Shown here: one piece after another, positions 34,401 to 45,879 of the stretch
Position numbering within the stretch: the first letter of the stretch is position 1
Layout of the letters: every line of letters starts with the position of its first letter
Assembly: GCA_963556145.1 (NCBI GenBank)
Contig: OY744467.1
Span: 1,178,001 to 1,242,000 of the forward strand
DNA length: 64,000 nucleotides
Direction: 5' to 3'
From: Hygrocybe punicea
Lineage: Eukaryota > Basidiomycota > Agaricomycetes > Agaricales > Hygrophoraceae
Made by a program: the position numbers and the translations under genes
Notes under the pieces: generated by a model
Database searches by the model: none
The model's input: the letters and a program-made list of their open reading frames with translations, nothing else
Told to the model about the DNA's origin: nothing

Positions 34401-37400
34401 CTATGTCTCCACATATGCCGCTAAGAAGCAGGGCCATGATTCCAACTTATCTGCTGTGTTAGCGGACGGTTTTGCTTACCACTTGTCACATCCCAATCCT
34501 TCGTACATTCAAGATATACGTGCACAGCAACGTCTACTCATGTTCAGATTGGTACACGCCATTAACCGAGAACAACAAATCGCAAGTCCTATGGTAAATT
34601 CTTACTTGATGGGTTGGGGTGATGTGTACAAATCACACACGTACTCTTTCATTTACTGGTCGTCTTTGTAATTTCATTGTTAGAAGCATATCCCGATTTG
34701 AAGTGGTAAGTTCCAATCATTTTCAAATAACGAAATTCTAAATATACTGTAGGAAATGTAACAGCGAAAAGAATTTAACGTGCGTTTTCTGATTGAGCAT
34801 AATGAATTTCAAGGATGTAGTAATTCTTTCCAAATAGTGTCGGCGAAAAGTCTGAATGGGAAGGGAATGACGAAGAGAGAAGAACAACTGAAGAGAAAGA
34901 AACGGAGGTGTGTGAAAATATTTTTAAAAAAGGTCATGAAAACTGATACAGTATCTTCTTTTATCGGCGGGTGGTATTGCAATGAAGGCCAACGATGTGG
35001 TGACCTTGGATGTCGACAGTGCGGGACGTTTTTTCGCGAAGAGCCAGGTGACCGACTACCGATGTCGGGGGCACTGTTTGAAAGATTACAACATTCTGGA
35101 TTTTTTTGTTCAAACTTACGAAGTAGAGGATGAGGTGGTTGCAAATTTTGACGAACCACAAAGTAGAGGGCAACCGTGACACCTCCGGATCCTTTATCTT
35201 GATTCTCATCCTAAAAGATCCCATGCTTATCAAGTGCTCAGACCTGAAGACCATTGAAATCTTCCGGACATCGTGGGACATTGGTTTCCGAGACGAGACG
35301 ATGAAGAAAGAACAGAATTTTACGCCGCATGTATGTTGACGCTTTTGAAACCATGGCGGGATTTAAAAAAAGACTTGAAGGGTGTGGATGAAACGTGGAG
35401 TGCCGCATTTGAATCTTTTCTTGAAGAAACAACGCCACGTATTCACTTCGTTTTATCGGCGATTCAATACTTTCATGAGTGCAACAGTGCAGCCAAAAAA
35501 GCACGGGAGAAGAGAGGGTTTACCGATGAAACGGAGGCGGAGTTGAGAGTAGTTCCAGACAAAGACATGGATCGTTCCGAATCTACTGTTGAAGTAGATG
35601 AAGACCTGACGGAGCAAGACGTGATCGCTTTTCGAAACAGTCAGAAATCCAGGAAAGAGGAAATAAATGGATGTCTTGCGATTGAAACGGCCAAGAAGGC
35701 AAAAGTTTTCGATGTGGAGAACGACAATTGGTTCGTGGCTAAACCAAAAGCTTCGAATGTGAACAAAAATGATCTACAAGAATTGGAATCGTGGAAAAGA
35801 GCATTACAAGAAAATGTTAACTTACAGAACCAACAGAACTCGAGCACGAATGGCAATGAAAGAACAAGCGAAGGCGCGTGGGTGCGACCATTGGAATCGA
35901 TGGATCTTTCCGGAAGAAGTGAAAATCGTGACAAAGAAAGAAACATCCGAGATCAAACAGAGGCAATAGAAGATCTGAGCGAAGAACAGCAGCGGGCGCA
36001 CGACATCATATTGTGGCATCTTCGTGAGACACTCGCAGGTTCACAACCACCGCCTCTTTGCATGATAATATATGGTGAAGGGGGAACGGGCAAATCAAAA
36101 GTGATTAGTGCCGTTACACATTCATTTTGCAGAGAGCTAGTGGACGAATGGTTGATCAAATCCGCGTATACGGCAATTGCGGCTTCACAGATTGACGGGA
36201 AAACGACACACCATATCGGACACATGTCACCCAACCACATGGGAGCGATGTCGGCTTTGGGCCAAAAGAAACTTCAGGAATTTTGGAAACAATACCGTTA
36301 CCTTTTCATTGACGAGTATTCAATGATTGGTCAAACATTCTTGAACTCTCTGTCACGAAATGTTGCGATCGGCAAGGCAGGGGAAGCTGGATCCATTGAT
36401 AACTCGTTTGGGGGCGTGAACGTGATCCTGTCAGGAGATCTTCACCAGTTCCCACCAGTCGCGACTTCGAAAACAGAAGCTCTTTTTTACAAGTCGAACC
36501 CTTCGGAAAAGCTGGAATCCCAACTTGGACGCAAGATCTATGAAGAGTTCAAGACGGTCGTGATACTGAAAAAACAACAACGAGTTACTGATCCGGTGTG
36601 GCGGGAATTCTTGCATGATCTCCAACAAGGAGAAGTCAAAAACTGTCAACTTGACATGTTAAGAACTTTGATCATAGGAGAACCCCAATGCATCCCCATG
36701 AAATTAGACGGACCGGAGTGGTGCGACGCTGTGCTTGTAACCCCACGACACGCCATATGTGAAAGATGGAATCATGCAGCTGTTCGAAAGTATTGTAAAG
36801 ACGCTGGAGAAACACTTTATGTCATCAACGCTGAAGACAGAACACGTGGACGGCCACTCACACATCTGAAACAGATCGCATTGGCAGGGCAGGAGGCAAA
36901 GGGTGGCAATACGCAAAAGAACCTATCAGAAACAGTAGAGATTTCGAAAGGGATGAAGGTGATGATAACGACCAACCTGGAGACAGATTTAGACATCGCA
37001 AATGGTGCACGAGGAACAATCGTTGACATAAAGCTTCATCCCGAAGAACCACCACTAAAAAGAGGAGCGGTTGTCACCTTGGAGCGCGTTCCGCCGTACA
37101 TTCTAGTCAAACTGGATCGTACACGTGCGAGGACGCTAGCTGGATTAGAGTCAAAAATAATCCCCATCGAACCGTGCCAGTGTCGAATGCAGATCAAGGT
37201 GAAGGAAGGTTCAAGCTTGTTGACGAAAACAGTGACACAATACCAGTTTCCGATTACAGCCAGTTACGCTTTTACAGACTACCGAGCTCAAGGCCAAACG
37301 ATCCTATATGTGATAATCGACATCAAGTGCCCCCCCGCCCCTGCGCATTTGAGTCTTTTCAACCTATACGTCGCTTTGTCCAGAAGTCCAGGACATCAAA

Positions 37401-37534
37401 ATATACGTCTATTACGAGATTTTGAAGACAAACAGTTCATGCAAGCTCACGATTCTGCATTGTATGAGGAAGACATGAGACTGAATGAATTGGACAAAGA
37501 GACAAAAGCTTGGTGGGCAAAGATAAAAGATTAA
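31407..37534 (+). pseudogene. Helitron Rep/helicase transposase, interrupted
   Basis: Likely exons are 31407-31442, 31515-32769, 32821-32877, then 32921 onward. The N-terminal part has a Cys pair (CAVCAREL) and SLANRLWIGEVPWELKRLTF, the block I know as DUF6570 of fungal Helitrons. PCLFPYGTGG opens the Helitron helicase-like N domain. The Rep nuclease shows TLHLHLLLW (about 33891-33915) and the two-Tyr region YYVSTYAAKK (34400-34430). The Pif1-family helicase (35273-37534, open) has GEGGTGKS (36076-36099), LFIDEYSM, SGDLHQFPPV, DYRAQGQT and YVALSRSPG. Damage: TGA at 34150, 35177 and 35255, where Arg is plausible, and a one-base loss near 34665 in WSSF-VISLLEAYPDL. The stretch 34753-34980 is poorly resolved. 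It is non-autonomous now, but lightly damaged. Confidence 0.8.
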
Positions 37535-37639
37535 GGAAGTGAAAAGAGTGAGTATTGGGGTTTCCGTTTACAATTAGTGTCATTGTTTAAACACTCTTAG
37601 ATTGTTGGATAACTATTGAACATTATATTAAACCCATAT

Positions 37640-38240
37640 GACACCAATAGAATAAAAGAGGGACAAACGTGAGTTCAAAGGGGTTCCCATTTCTCCAAAT
37701 AGGATACTTTCGATGAGTAGTGCCTGCCATGTACAAAAGAGGGTCCTGAAAAGGATATAAATGCTGGAAAGCTGAATCCAGGGCGTCGAAGATGGACAAA
37801 CGTGACGCCAATGGGGTTCCGTTGTCGCAGGTGCCTTGTACAAAAGACGGTCCGGACATAGACGAGAAGACTGAAGAAGATATAAATGCTTGAAAGGTGA
37901 TTGGAGGGCGTGGACTCAAATGACTCACGGCGGGGAATCAGTTAAACTCCGTGAGGAGTTAAACGTCTCCCAAAAATGACGTCAAATGGGGTTGAATAAA
38001 CCCCTGAGCGGAGGGTGACAGGACGTCACTATGGGATGGCAAACGTACAGCGATATTTGGAAGCATCGGCCACACGATGGGGAAAAAAGAATATAAGATT
38101 TCGCGGTCAATCGTAGTTATGGCAAAGGTAGGCAAACGTACATGAATGTTTCGATGCGTCGGCCACACGATCTTGGGCGACACGGAAGAGAATAAATGAA
38201 TGAAAACTACGACGAGAAAATGACGGGGGGTATAAGATTT
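37640..38240 (+). repeat. Paired subterminal repeats in the Helitron right flank
   Basis: The words TGTACAAAAGA, GATATAAATGCT and GACAAACGTGA recur in two successive ~125-bp blocks (37660-37790, 37795-37920). GGCAAACGTACA and CGGCCACACGAT recur at 38038-38085 and 38131-38175. No ORF is involved. Confidence 0.6.
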
Positions 38241-38310
38241 CGGGTTTAATCGTTGTTTATCTCTATTTACGATATCCACGCCCGATGGCCTTCTTTACGG
38301 GGTATCAGCA

Positions 38311-38326
38311 ACCTTGCAAGCAAGGT
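38311..38326 (+). other. Hairpin, candidate Helitron 3' terminus
   Basis: A 7-bp perfect stem ACCTTGC/GCAAGGT with a 2-nt loop lies 0.8 kb beyond the helicase stop. A CTAG follows 22 bases later. Confidence 0.5.
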
Positions 38327-38859
38327 AATATAGATAATGACTGATATACTAGGGGTTGACACGTGGCTGCGTCTTCCAGGGACCTTGCTTGTTGAAAGAG
38401 AAATATTAACCGAAGGTTTACATAGGATGGTCGTTCAGCTTCCCATTCATGAAGGTAATATGCAAAGGGAAGAAGTTGCAGCTATTACACACTTGCATAC
38501 TATGACTTCTCTGCAATATATCTGTCTTATTTTCCCATCTGGCGAAAAAAGGAGTCAAGTTGTCATCATCAAATCATTTATTTACAGACACAAATCTTCC
38601 TGAACACTGAACATCAGGCCTCGACATCCTCAACATCCATTCATGGTCGAATTCCATTTTGCTTTCCACCCTCTTCGTGACTCTCATTGGCGCACTTCTC
38701 ATGTCTCGCACTCAACTCCGGCATTGTATTGATGACCAGGTGGTCGAATTTGAGGCCTTGACGTCGAAATTAACCCCAGAGTCTGAGTCCGAGACAATCT
38801 ATCCTCGGTAACCCACATCATTCAATCTTGGTCAACCTCTCCAGCAGTCTCAAATCCCC

Positions 38860-39272
38860 TTGCTCTTGCGAATACCACATTCAGGCCTACTAAGGTGATG
38901 GCCGCCTTGGCTCCAACCTATGTCACTGCATCTGATGGCAATAAGTCTATGCGTGCGCACTATCCCGAGGGCTCCTACTCGTTATCCCACAAGCCCTTTG
39001 GCGGCCTCTCTTTCTATGCCCCTGGCCCCAGCGAGGTAGACTTGACCCAGCCAGGTTCAGTTACACCATATTGTTCCAGGAAGGCTTCCAGTTCAACCTC
39101 GGTGGCAAGTTGCCAGGTCTCTGTGTGTCCGTTTCGCCTTGCAATTAATCACACGCACATCTCTCACGTTGTAATCTCTCTCTCTCTCTGTCGTGCAGAT
39201 GGCGGTAACAGTGAGTCTGCAGCCGTAGCATCAGGAAATTGGGGAGGTGCCGGTATATTCAGGTGGAGTTGA
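38860..39272 (+). pseudogene. Polysaccharide lyase family 14 fragment
   Basis: One frame gives ASDGNKSMRAHYPEGSYSL and PFGGLSFYAPGPSEVDLT. A second frame, after a slip near 39055, gives FSYTILFQEGFQFNLGGK and LPGL. A 76-bp intron with a (CT)n tract (39123-39198) joins to YGGNSESAAVASG. The sequences YPEGSY, GFQFNLGGKLPGLYGG and the following Ser/Ala-rich segment are hallmarks of fungal PL14-type lyases acting on acidic polysaccharides. The rest of the catalytic domain is missing and the frame is broken. It lies just outside the Helitron right end, so it may be a captured or stranded piece. Confidence 0.6.
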
Positions 39273-39440
39273 GAATTGATAAGCAGACTTGCAGCCGTTT
39301 GCAATGTCTTATCTAGGCAAATAAATGCATTCAAGTACAATATAATTATTGTGATGGTTGATCACTTGCACTCAGATTTGTGGAAATTGATTGCTGTATA
39401 TAAGGGGCTACAATATACACCTAATTATTCTGCTGCAAAG
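39273..39440. other. Short intergenic stretch
   Basis: AT-rich sequence leading into the minisatellite; nothing recognised. Confidence 0.4.
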
Positions 39441-39810
39441 CCATTTTTTCACAGTCTTATAGAAGCTTGGCCATGCAATATAAGCCATTCTGATGAGCAT
39501 TTAATTGTTCCTGTTAAATACCATTTTTTCAAAGTCTTATAGAGGCTCGGCCATATAATATAAGCCATTGTGATGGGCATTTAATTATTCCTGTGAAATA
39601 CCATTTTTTCATGGTCTTATAGAAGCTTGGCCATACAATATAAGCCATTCTGATGAACATTTAATTATTCCTGTTAAATACCATTTTTTACAGTCTTGTA
39701 GAAGCTTAGCCACAAGTCATTCTGATAAATATTTAATTATTCCTGTGAAACACCATTTTTTATCAGTCTTGTAGAACCTTGACCATACAATATACCATCA
39801 AGAAAAACCT
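39441..39810 (+). repeat. 80-bp minisatellite, about 4.6 units
   Basis: Units start with CCATTTTTT(C/T/A) at 39441, 39521, 39601, 39681 and 39753, each with AGTCTT(A/G)TAGAAGCTTGGCCA, AATATAAGCCATT and TTTAATTATTCCTGT. The first three steps are exactly 80 bp, the fourth 72 bp. It is followed by an AT-rich run of TTATATATAATTATATATG words (39818-39850). Confidence 0.9.
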
Positions 39811-40847
39811 CCTGTCTGAATTATATATAATTATATATGATTATATATAGTGGCATTGTTTCGAATCTTTCCGCCGCTGTCCGGACAGCCGCCTGTTGTC
39901 AGGAACGCCTCCAGCTCGACTTTTCTCACTATCCCGCCACCTTCTCAAGTGGCTTTATATATATATCAACTAGTTATTCTTCTAGATACTGTACCTAGCG
40001 TAATATACGCAGAGAGAAAAGTGAAATAAGGAAATAAAAAGCAGGGGGACATGTGATGGTACTGACAGTGGGGGCAGCGGTATTTCGATGACGACAGAGA
40101 CGATGGCATTGCCATGGACGACCCTCCACATTCCCTGCGTCACCTGCATCACCTTCGTCACTGTGCGCCGGGCCTGCTGCTGCTGGTTCACGCTCCTCAT
40201 CCTCTACTTCCACCTCATAACATGAGACCTGCCCTCCATTGCCACCCAATGGCAAAATCGAATTCTAAAGTAAGTCTTTTTGTTATATTCATATATTTAT
40301 TCAATAGCGGCCTCCTAGCCCACAAGGTTGGCTCGACTTGCGGCCGCCACTCGACGTTCTGTGGCCGACAATTGTTTCCTGGTATGTAATTGAGGCCTTC
40401 TGATATGTGTGTGCTGACGTCGACGGTGACAGCGAGGACAGTTCGTCCGAGTCTGCTATGGGGATCAATGGCAAATGGGGACTTATGTGAGCGCTGTGAC
40501 TTGGGTGAGTTTTTTTGTATGGTAGCCAATTTCTGATGTTCATTCTGCTGCAAGGGCAACCACCGCGTCCGCATTTGCCTGGAGAATCTCGGTGAAATTA
40601 GAGTTGACGTTTCTCAGTATGATGTGACAGAATATTAAATGGTTTTATTGATAGTAAAAGTAACCGACTTTTCACTGGGGAGGAATATTGAAAATTTGAT
40701 TTCTCGCTTGCTCAATGGATGTACATCCACGGCTCAGCTCTCAGACAATAACCTAGATATGACCCTTTCGGGGTTTAGAAAATACATCTAGGACTAGGTT
40801 AATGCAGGTTCCTTAACCGTAGACCGAATACTAGACATTTTCCCACC
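39811..40847. other. Intergenic, no supported gene
   Basis: ORFs here are short and compositionally odd (His/Leu-rich on +, Glu-rich on -). A GCCGCTGTCCGGACAGCCGC inverted word near 39873 is notable but isolated. Confidence 0.4.
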
Positions 40848-41048
40848 ATGTACGATGAGTTCTTTGCCCTTCTCATGGCTGAAGAAGATGATGAGGAGAG
40901 TGCTTCCCATCACCAACAGGCCATAGCCTGTCTAAGTCTCATAGGGCATGGCATACTTGAATCATGCAGGGTCAAAACTGAGCGCCACTGTATCAGTCAT
41001 CATGTTACGGATCGCTTCTGCAGCGGGCTCCGGCAACAATCAACTTAA
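40848..41048 (+). pseudogene. Possible PIF/Harbinger transposase N-terminal remnant
   Basis: The ORF starts MYDEFFALLMAEEDDEE, then SLIGHGILESCRVKTERHC. Fungal Harbinger-type nucleases I remember begin with a similar 'D-E-F-x-A-L' plus acidic cluster and then a basic helix. Nothing of the DDE domain follows. Weak call; it could be chance. Confidence 0.3.
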
Positions 41049-42177
41049 CAGGGGATCGGCTTCCAGAGGGGAGAACAGCAGCTTTCACTGTTGCTTACAG
41101 CTAAGACAACACTGCTAAGAAGGGGGGGTCAAGGTCTAATGTCATTGCGAGCCGTGGGGGTTACCCAAAACAAGATGAGTCTGCCCCAAGAACCAGACTA
41201 AACGTAAGGAAAGGAAAAGAAGAAAAAGTCCGAACCAACAACAAGGACAGTAGATATAGTGAATGGACTTGAGGGGAGGTAAATGGGAATCCAACCATGA
41301 AGCTACAACATGTCCAACTACACCATGTTTTCACCATGAGGCGGACATGAGGCGTCCTCATGTCGATGTTCTCGCGATCCAACTGGAGGCCCAGGTGTCA
41401 TTGAGGAATAGAGGGGGTCCGGATGACTCGGATGATTTGTCATCGGATCATGTGATGTGCAGAATTGCCTATTCGGGGTCTACACTTGCTGTAACAGGCA
41501 AGTGCGCAGTCTGGCAAGTGCATTGCACGGTCGGGTCGAAGATGGGTATCGTCCAGTGTAGGATTGGTGATGAGAGTGTCTTGAGGTAGCGGGGACATAG
41601 CGAAAGGTCGATATAAAGGAAAACAAAGGAATGTATGGAGGGAAAACCAACTAGGATGGTGGGATAGTCGAGGTCAGACATGTGAACAGCATAAGCTGTA
41701 CCGGATGATGATGTCTGTGTCGATGACGTATCGAGGAGCAATGTCTTGTCCTGTCTGTGGAACAATGCAATCCACCTGATGTCGGTATTCGTCCAAGAAA
41801 GGGTATCATTGTAAACGAGTGTGGGAGGTATCAAGATGAAAGATGGAAAAGGATAAATGAATGTGGGTCCAGGTTTCGAGTCATGGCATGAGTGACAAGC
41901 TGTGGGAACAAGTCGTCGGGTACTGCATTGAAGCGGTGTCGTGCGAACAATATACGATAGGGGTTGGTTCACTGTTTGGGAAGTCGTATGGTCTGTGGTC
42001 GAAGTCCAAAAGAGTATGCTCCGGCGATGGTCGGATTAGAGAGAACAGTGAAATGTCTTGTGATCGGGGATTGTTCAGAGTTCACATGCAGGTGAGGAAT
42101 GTCGTCGGATCGTCAGGGAGGATAATGGTGGGCACAGGGTACGAATATGGAAACCAAATATCCAGGAATGGCAATTG
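41049..42177. other. Possible exons on the minus strand, unresolved
   Basis: The minus-strand frame 41469-41972 (DIRWIALFHRQDKTLLLDTS, AYAVHMSDLDYPTILVGF) reads more like protein than background. It has no recognised domain and no start I can defend. It lies downstream of the membrane ORF at 42178-42348 and might belong to the same gene. Confidence 0.3.
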
Positions 42178-42348
42178 TCAATTACGTGTCGATATATTGT
42201 TGAGGTGGAAGTCAGAAGTATCAATGGCGGAAGGGTTTCGGTGCCGATGCCAAAGATAGATCATAACAAGATAGAAACCGATCAGGAAGGTGATGGCAAT
42301 GCTGCCAATAACAATTACAGTAATGAGCTGTGTCGGGAGTACAGCCAT
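42178..42348 (-). CDS. Small single-pass membrane ORF (56 aa)
   Basis: ATG at 42348, stop at 42178-42180. After MAVLPTQ comes a long hydrophobic helix (LITVIVIGSIAITFLIGFYL, continuing VMIYLW) ended by a basic His/Arg cluster (HRHR) and a polar tail. This is the pattern of a single transmembrane segment with a positive inner flank. Function unknown; it may be only the first exon of a longer gene running into 41469-41972. Confidence 0.4.
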   Translation of the reverse strand: MAVLPTQLITVIVIGSIAITFLIGFYLVMIYLWHRHRNPSAIDTSDFHLNNISTRN

Positions 42349-42675
42349 TGTGAATCGGTTTGTCGTGGGATGAAGTCAACAATATGTCAGGGCGAGGGAA
42401 AAGACAATAGCGATGATGTCCGTCGGCAAGGAGACTATTCGGGTACAGCAAGGTAACGTGGGGATGTGTCCATGGTCGGTCTGGATTGTTCTAGAAGAAG
42501 AAAGGAAGAAAAGAGAACAAGGACAAGAACAAACAACAATGTCCAAAAGAAGACAAAAGGTAAAGGGGAACGAAAAAGGAAGGTATGGTAAAGTGGAATC
42601 GTCATCGTGGGTAGTGGAGTCGGAATCGGAGTTGCGGAGTTGAAAAATGTAACACATCATTACCGTAATGATGAC

Positions 42676-44071
42676 TAGTGTTGCCGCGACTTGACTAGTC
42701 GTAGTCGCAACTATGTAGTCATGACTACAGCTAGACTATATACACATAAATTGATATAGTCAAAGTCGAAGTCACGGCTTCGACTAGTCAAGCCGCGACT
42801 TCGACTAATATATCGACTATGGTCAGTCCATTAGTAAAAAGAATATATATTAAAATAAATTTAAATATTATAAAAATAAATAAGAGTAGGTGGAGGGGGA
42901 GGGGAAACGGAGGAGGGAGGGAGGGGAAACGGAGAGGAGGGGTCGCCCCTGACCTCGCCATCATCCTTGTGGTCTGTCCTCATCCCTGTCCTCGTGGTCC
43001 ATTGCCTCTGGTTGCTGTCATTCCCGTCTTCCGGGTCCCCATCGCCTTCATCTTCCTCGTTCGACCTGGCCACCCCCGTTTCTGCATCCTTCTCGTCCAC
43101 GTCCGGCGCGGTCGCTCATTGTCATCACATTCCATTTTAAGTACCTCGTGAACAACAGGGGCGCGTCAATTGACACGCTCCATGTTTTCGCGAGGTTGGA
43201 TGGGGCTGGGGTGTTTCCATGGGCATCCACGTGTGCTCACTACCTCGCGAACAACGGGGGCATGTCAATTGACGCGCTCCGTGTTTTTGCAAGGTTGGAT
43301 GGCGCTGGGGACGTCCCATGGGCATCCGCCTCGTTTCTGTCATCCGTTGCCCGTCCCCATTCCCGTGCTCACTGTCCTCGTCATCGCCATCGTCATCGTC
43401 CCCGTTGCCGTCGTCGTCCCCGTGGCCGTTGTCCTTCTTGTCCCGGTCTCCGTTGTCCTCGTTGTCCTGTTCCCCCGTTGTCGTAGTTGCCGTTCCTGCT
43501 TTGTCGTCGTCTTCCCGTTCTCGCCGTCGTTGCGTTCGTCGTTGTTTTTGTCTTCGTTTACCCCGTCATCCTCATTCTTGCTGTCATGGTCGGCCTGGGT
43601 TGTCCCTGTTCTCGGCTGCGTCCCATCTGCTTGTCGCTGTTGCCGTGTTCGCGTTCGTTTGGCATGAGGGTGCGGGAAAAAACCTAAAGATGTTTTAGTT
43701 AGTAGAATAAACCAAATTATACTTACCTTGGGTGCTATGCGTAATCGTTGCGTGATTGAGTTTGTTCCAGCTGACCAAACAAGGTCACATGGTCTGTGCG
43801 CGGCGAGAAGGGTATATAAGCCGCCCCCAAACTCTTTCAAATCTGCTCTCGAGCCATTTAAATTTATAGGTCATAAATAAATAAATAAAATTATATAATT
43901 ATTACAGTACCGACTACAGTTGGCTAAGTCAGCTTGACTACGGCTTGCCAGATTGGCATAGTCAAAGTCAAGTTGATTGGATAGTTGTAGTCGAGTCGGA
44001 GGTCGACTCAGCTAATATCAGCTATGACTACAACTTCAAGTCGACTGCTAGTTGTAGTCGTGGCAACACTA
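42676..44071. mobile_element. Non-autonomous hAT-like element, about 1.4 kb
   Basis: The left end TAGTGTTGCCGCGACT and right end AGTCGTGGCAACACTA form an inverted repeat (one mismatch over 16 bp). Many GACTAGTCG/AGTCGAAGTC words near both ends give subterminal repeats. The 8-bp word TCATTACC occurs immediately right (44072-44079) and 11 bp left of the terminus (42657-42664), with GTAATGATGAC in between. There is no transposase. The interior contains low-complexity module X (42880-43750). Confidence 0.7.
42880..43750 (-). repeat. Low-complexity module X (G-rich, then CGTC-rich), with a 99-bp tandem pair
   Basis: Order on the plus strand: AT-rich, GGAGGGG repeats, CGTC/CCTCGT repeats, TTCGTTTGGC, then CTTGGGTGCT. 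The same order recurs in module Y (47800-48560). A 99-bp direct pair starts at 43142 and 43241 (TACCTCG(T/C)GAACAAC...GGGCATCC). On the minus strand a short exon ending ...RIAPK plus a GTAAGT...TTTAG intron could exist, so a repetitive gene is possible. Confidence 0.55.
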
Positions 44072-45879
44072 TCATTACCTACGTCGATCAGATCTCCTCC
44101 CCAACCCTTGTGACAGGACACCCTGGCAGCAGTTGTATGAGAACAAGAGTGATAAAAGTTTCCTTACTGTTTTCGCAATCGACATTGCAGCTTTCCACTT
44201 CCTTCTCGACAGCTTGGCCTTGCCTTTCCCAGCAGCAGCGGAGCGGTAGGAGCCAGCAACCTTCACAGCTGGCAGGGTAGCCTTCCTTCAAAGAGGGGCA
44301 GGGATATTTGTAGCTGCGGTGAGATCCGAAAGTGCCCCTTCCAAGGGCAGAGGGAGGGATGGGAGGATTTGTTGCACAGGCGGTAAGAGGTTGCTGTAGT
44401 GAACAGGATGAACAGGGTGCAGTGGAGGCTACAATATCTCCAATTAGCCTCAATTCCTCTCGAATACGCGGCATAATTACTTACAAATCGATACATGTTT
44501 TCTTGGTCATAGTGACCTGGAGACATCTCTCGAATTTGGCACTAAATAATAGTCAGTTACCCATCCAAAACATGTAAAGGAAGACTCACCAAGGGTACTT
44601 GTTGCACTGGCATAGCAGCCCACTGAGAATCAGAACCGATCCGAGAAAAATGATTTCCGGATCCATCTTTGAGATACTGGGGAACACCTCGGGGTGGGGG
44701 ATCCATGGGGAATGTTGAATAGAATGTGAGTGAATGAGAAAGCAAGTGAGAAAGTGAGTGAGTGAGAGAGTGAGTGAGTGAGTGAGATGAGTGACAGAGA
44801 GTGAGAAGAAGTGGGATGGGGAGAATGAGACATGTCTTTGGCATTGATATAGTCCCTGGAGGCGCTAACGGAGAGGTCTTAAATGAGGGCGCCCATAACG
44901 GTAAGGTACGCTGTAGAGGCTCTGGGTCGTCTGGACCCGAATCCTCTTCATATCCCACATCGTCCCCGTCCATTCCCAATCATGTATCATCGATTCCGCC
45001 CGATTCCGGTCGTTTCCATTGATTCCGCTCTGAATCCCGCCTCTGGAATCGTTCCCACTCAAGATGCGATGTCTCTAATGACCCGGAATCACTATGTATA
45101 TAGTTGTATATGATATATCTTCGTTTCCCGTTACCTAGTATATAGCCCCACTCCTCCTATCCTCCACTCCACTCCCCTATCACTTACAGCCTTCGCTTGT
45201 AGTCCATAGTTACTACAGCACAGGATTCCTCCCCAGTAGTATAAAAAGTGTACTCTTATACTACAAACATAATCATATTACAGATTATTACTCTCCTTCA
45301 TATCATATCGCATCATATTACTCCTCTTCAGTTCTATTCCTTAGTCCACTCGTCGTATTAGTTATATTAGTCTTCGTACTCCCTTCCCCCACACTTCCCC
45401 TCTGATCCGGAACCCCGGATTCGGGTTGGATTGACTAGACTACATAGAAAAGCTTTACTCCTTTGATCTCTTACTAGCAGATCACCCTTACAGTAGATTC
45501 CTATTCTGGATCTACAACAGAACTCGCCGTCACAACTGGAGCCCACCATGAGGAGTATAGTTTTTCTGTCTTTTCATACCCTCCCCACGGTCGGCTTTGA
45601 CTTTCATGATGTTCCCCTCTTCTACCCGACTCTAGTTATTTAGTTCCGCTTACGACTTCGACCTCGACCTCGAACCTCCTCAACCCGACCCGCTTTCCGA
45701 CCCGCTTCCCGATTTGGAAATTCCCCGATATGACGACTGGATTCATGCCTCTTTGAGGTGATCCCTCCGCCCCGACATTTCATGGTGACGAACGCGACCT
45801 TCCCCGCTTCTTTGACGAAATAGACATACTCGGATTCGACTGTGGACTCACGGACGCTATGCAATAGTCCAGGGGGTTT
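44072..45879. other. Intergenic; GTGA microsatellite, no confident gene
   Basis: A (GTGA)n tract lies at about 44750-44800. From 44930 to 45060 the word ATTCC(G) recurs irregularly. Minus-strand ORFs at 44075-44526 show no family motif. Pyrimidine-rich sequence continues to 45640. Confidence 0.45.

Larger units (their letters stand above)
30099..38352 (+). mobile_element. Helitron (rolling-circle transposon) with auxiliary ORF; left end undefined
   Basis: It contains a Rep/helicase gene (31407-37534), a divergent auxiliary ORF (30099-31345) and a non-coding right flank with repeated segments. That flank ends in a 16-bp hairpin ACCTTGC-AA-GCAAGGT (38311-38326), followed by a CTAG at 38349-38352. 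Helitrons typically end in a hairpin followed closely by CTRR and make no target duplication. The 22-base spacing here is longer than usual, so the right end is provisional and the left end is a minimum. Confidence 0.75.

Noticed and set aside
34666..34683. A 16-18 bp 'intron' gtaatttcattgttag in the Helitron transposase
   Set aside because: Far below the minimum intron size; a one-base deletion restores the expected protein block better.
43170..43840. Val/Ser/Pro-rich and Thr-rich ORFs in module X
   Set aside because: Same low-complexity origin as module Y; noted as a possible repetitive gene only.
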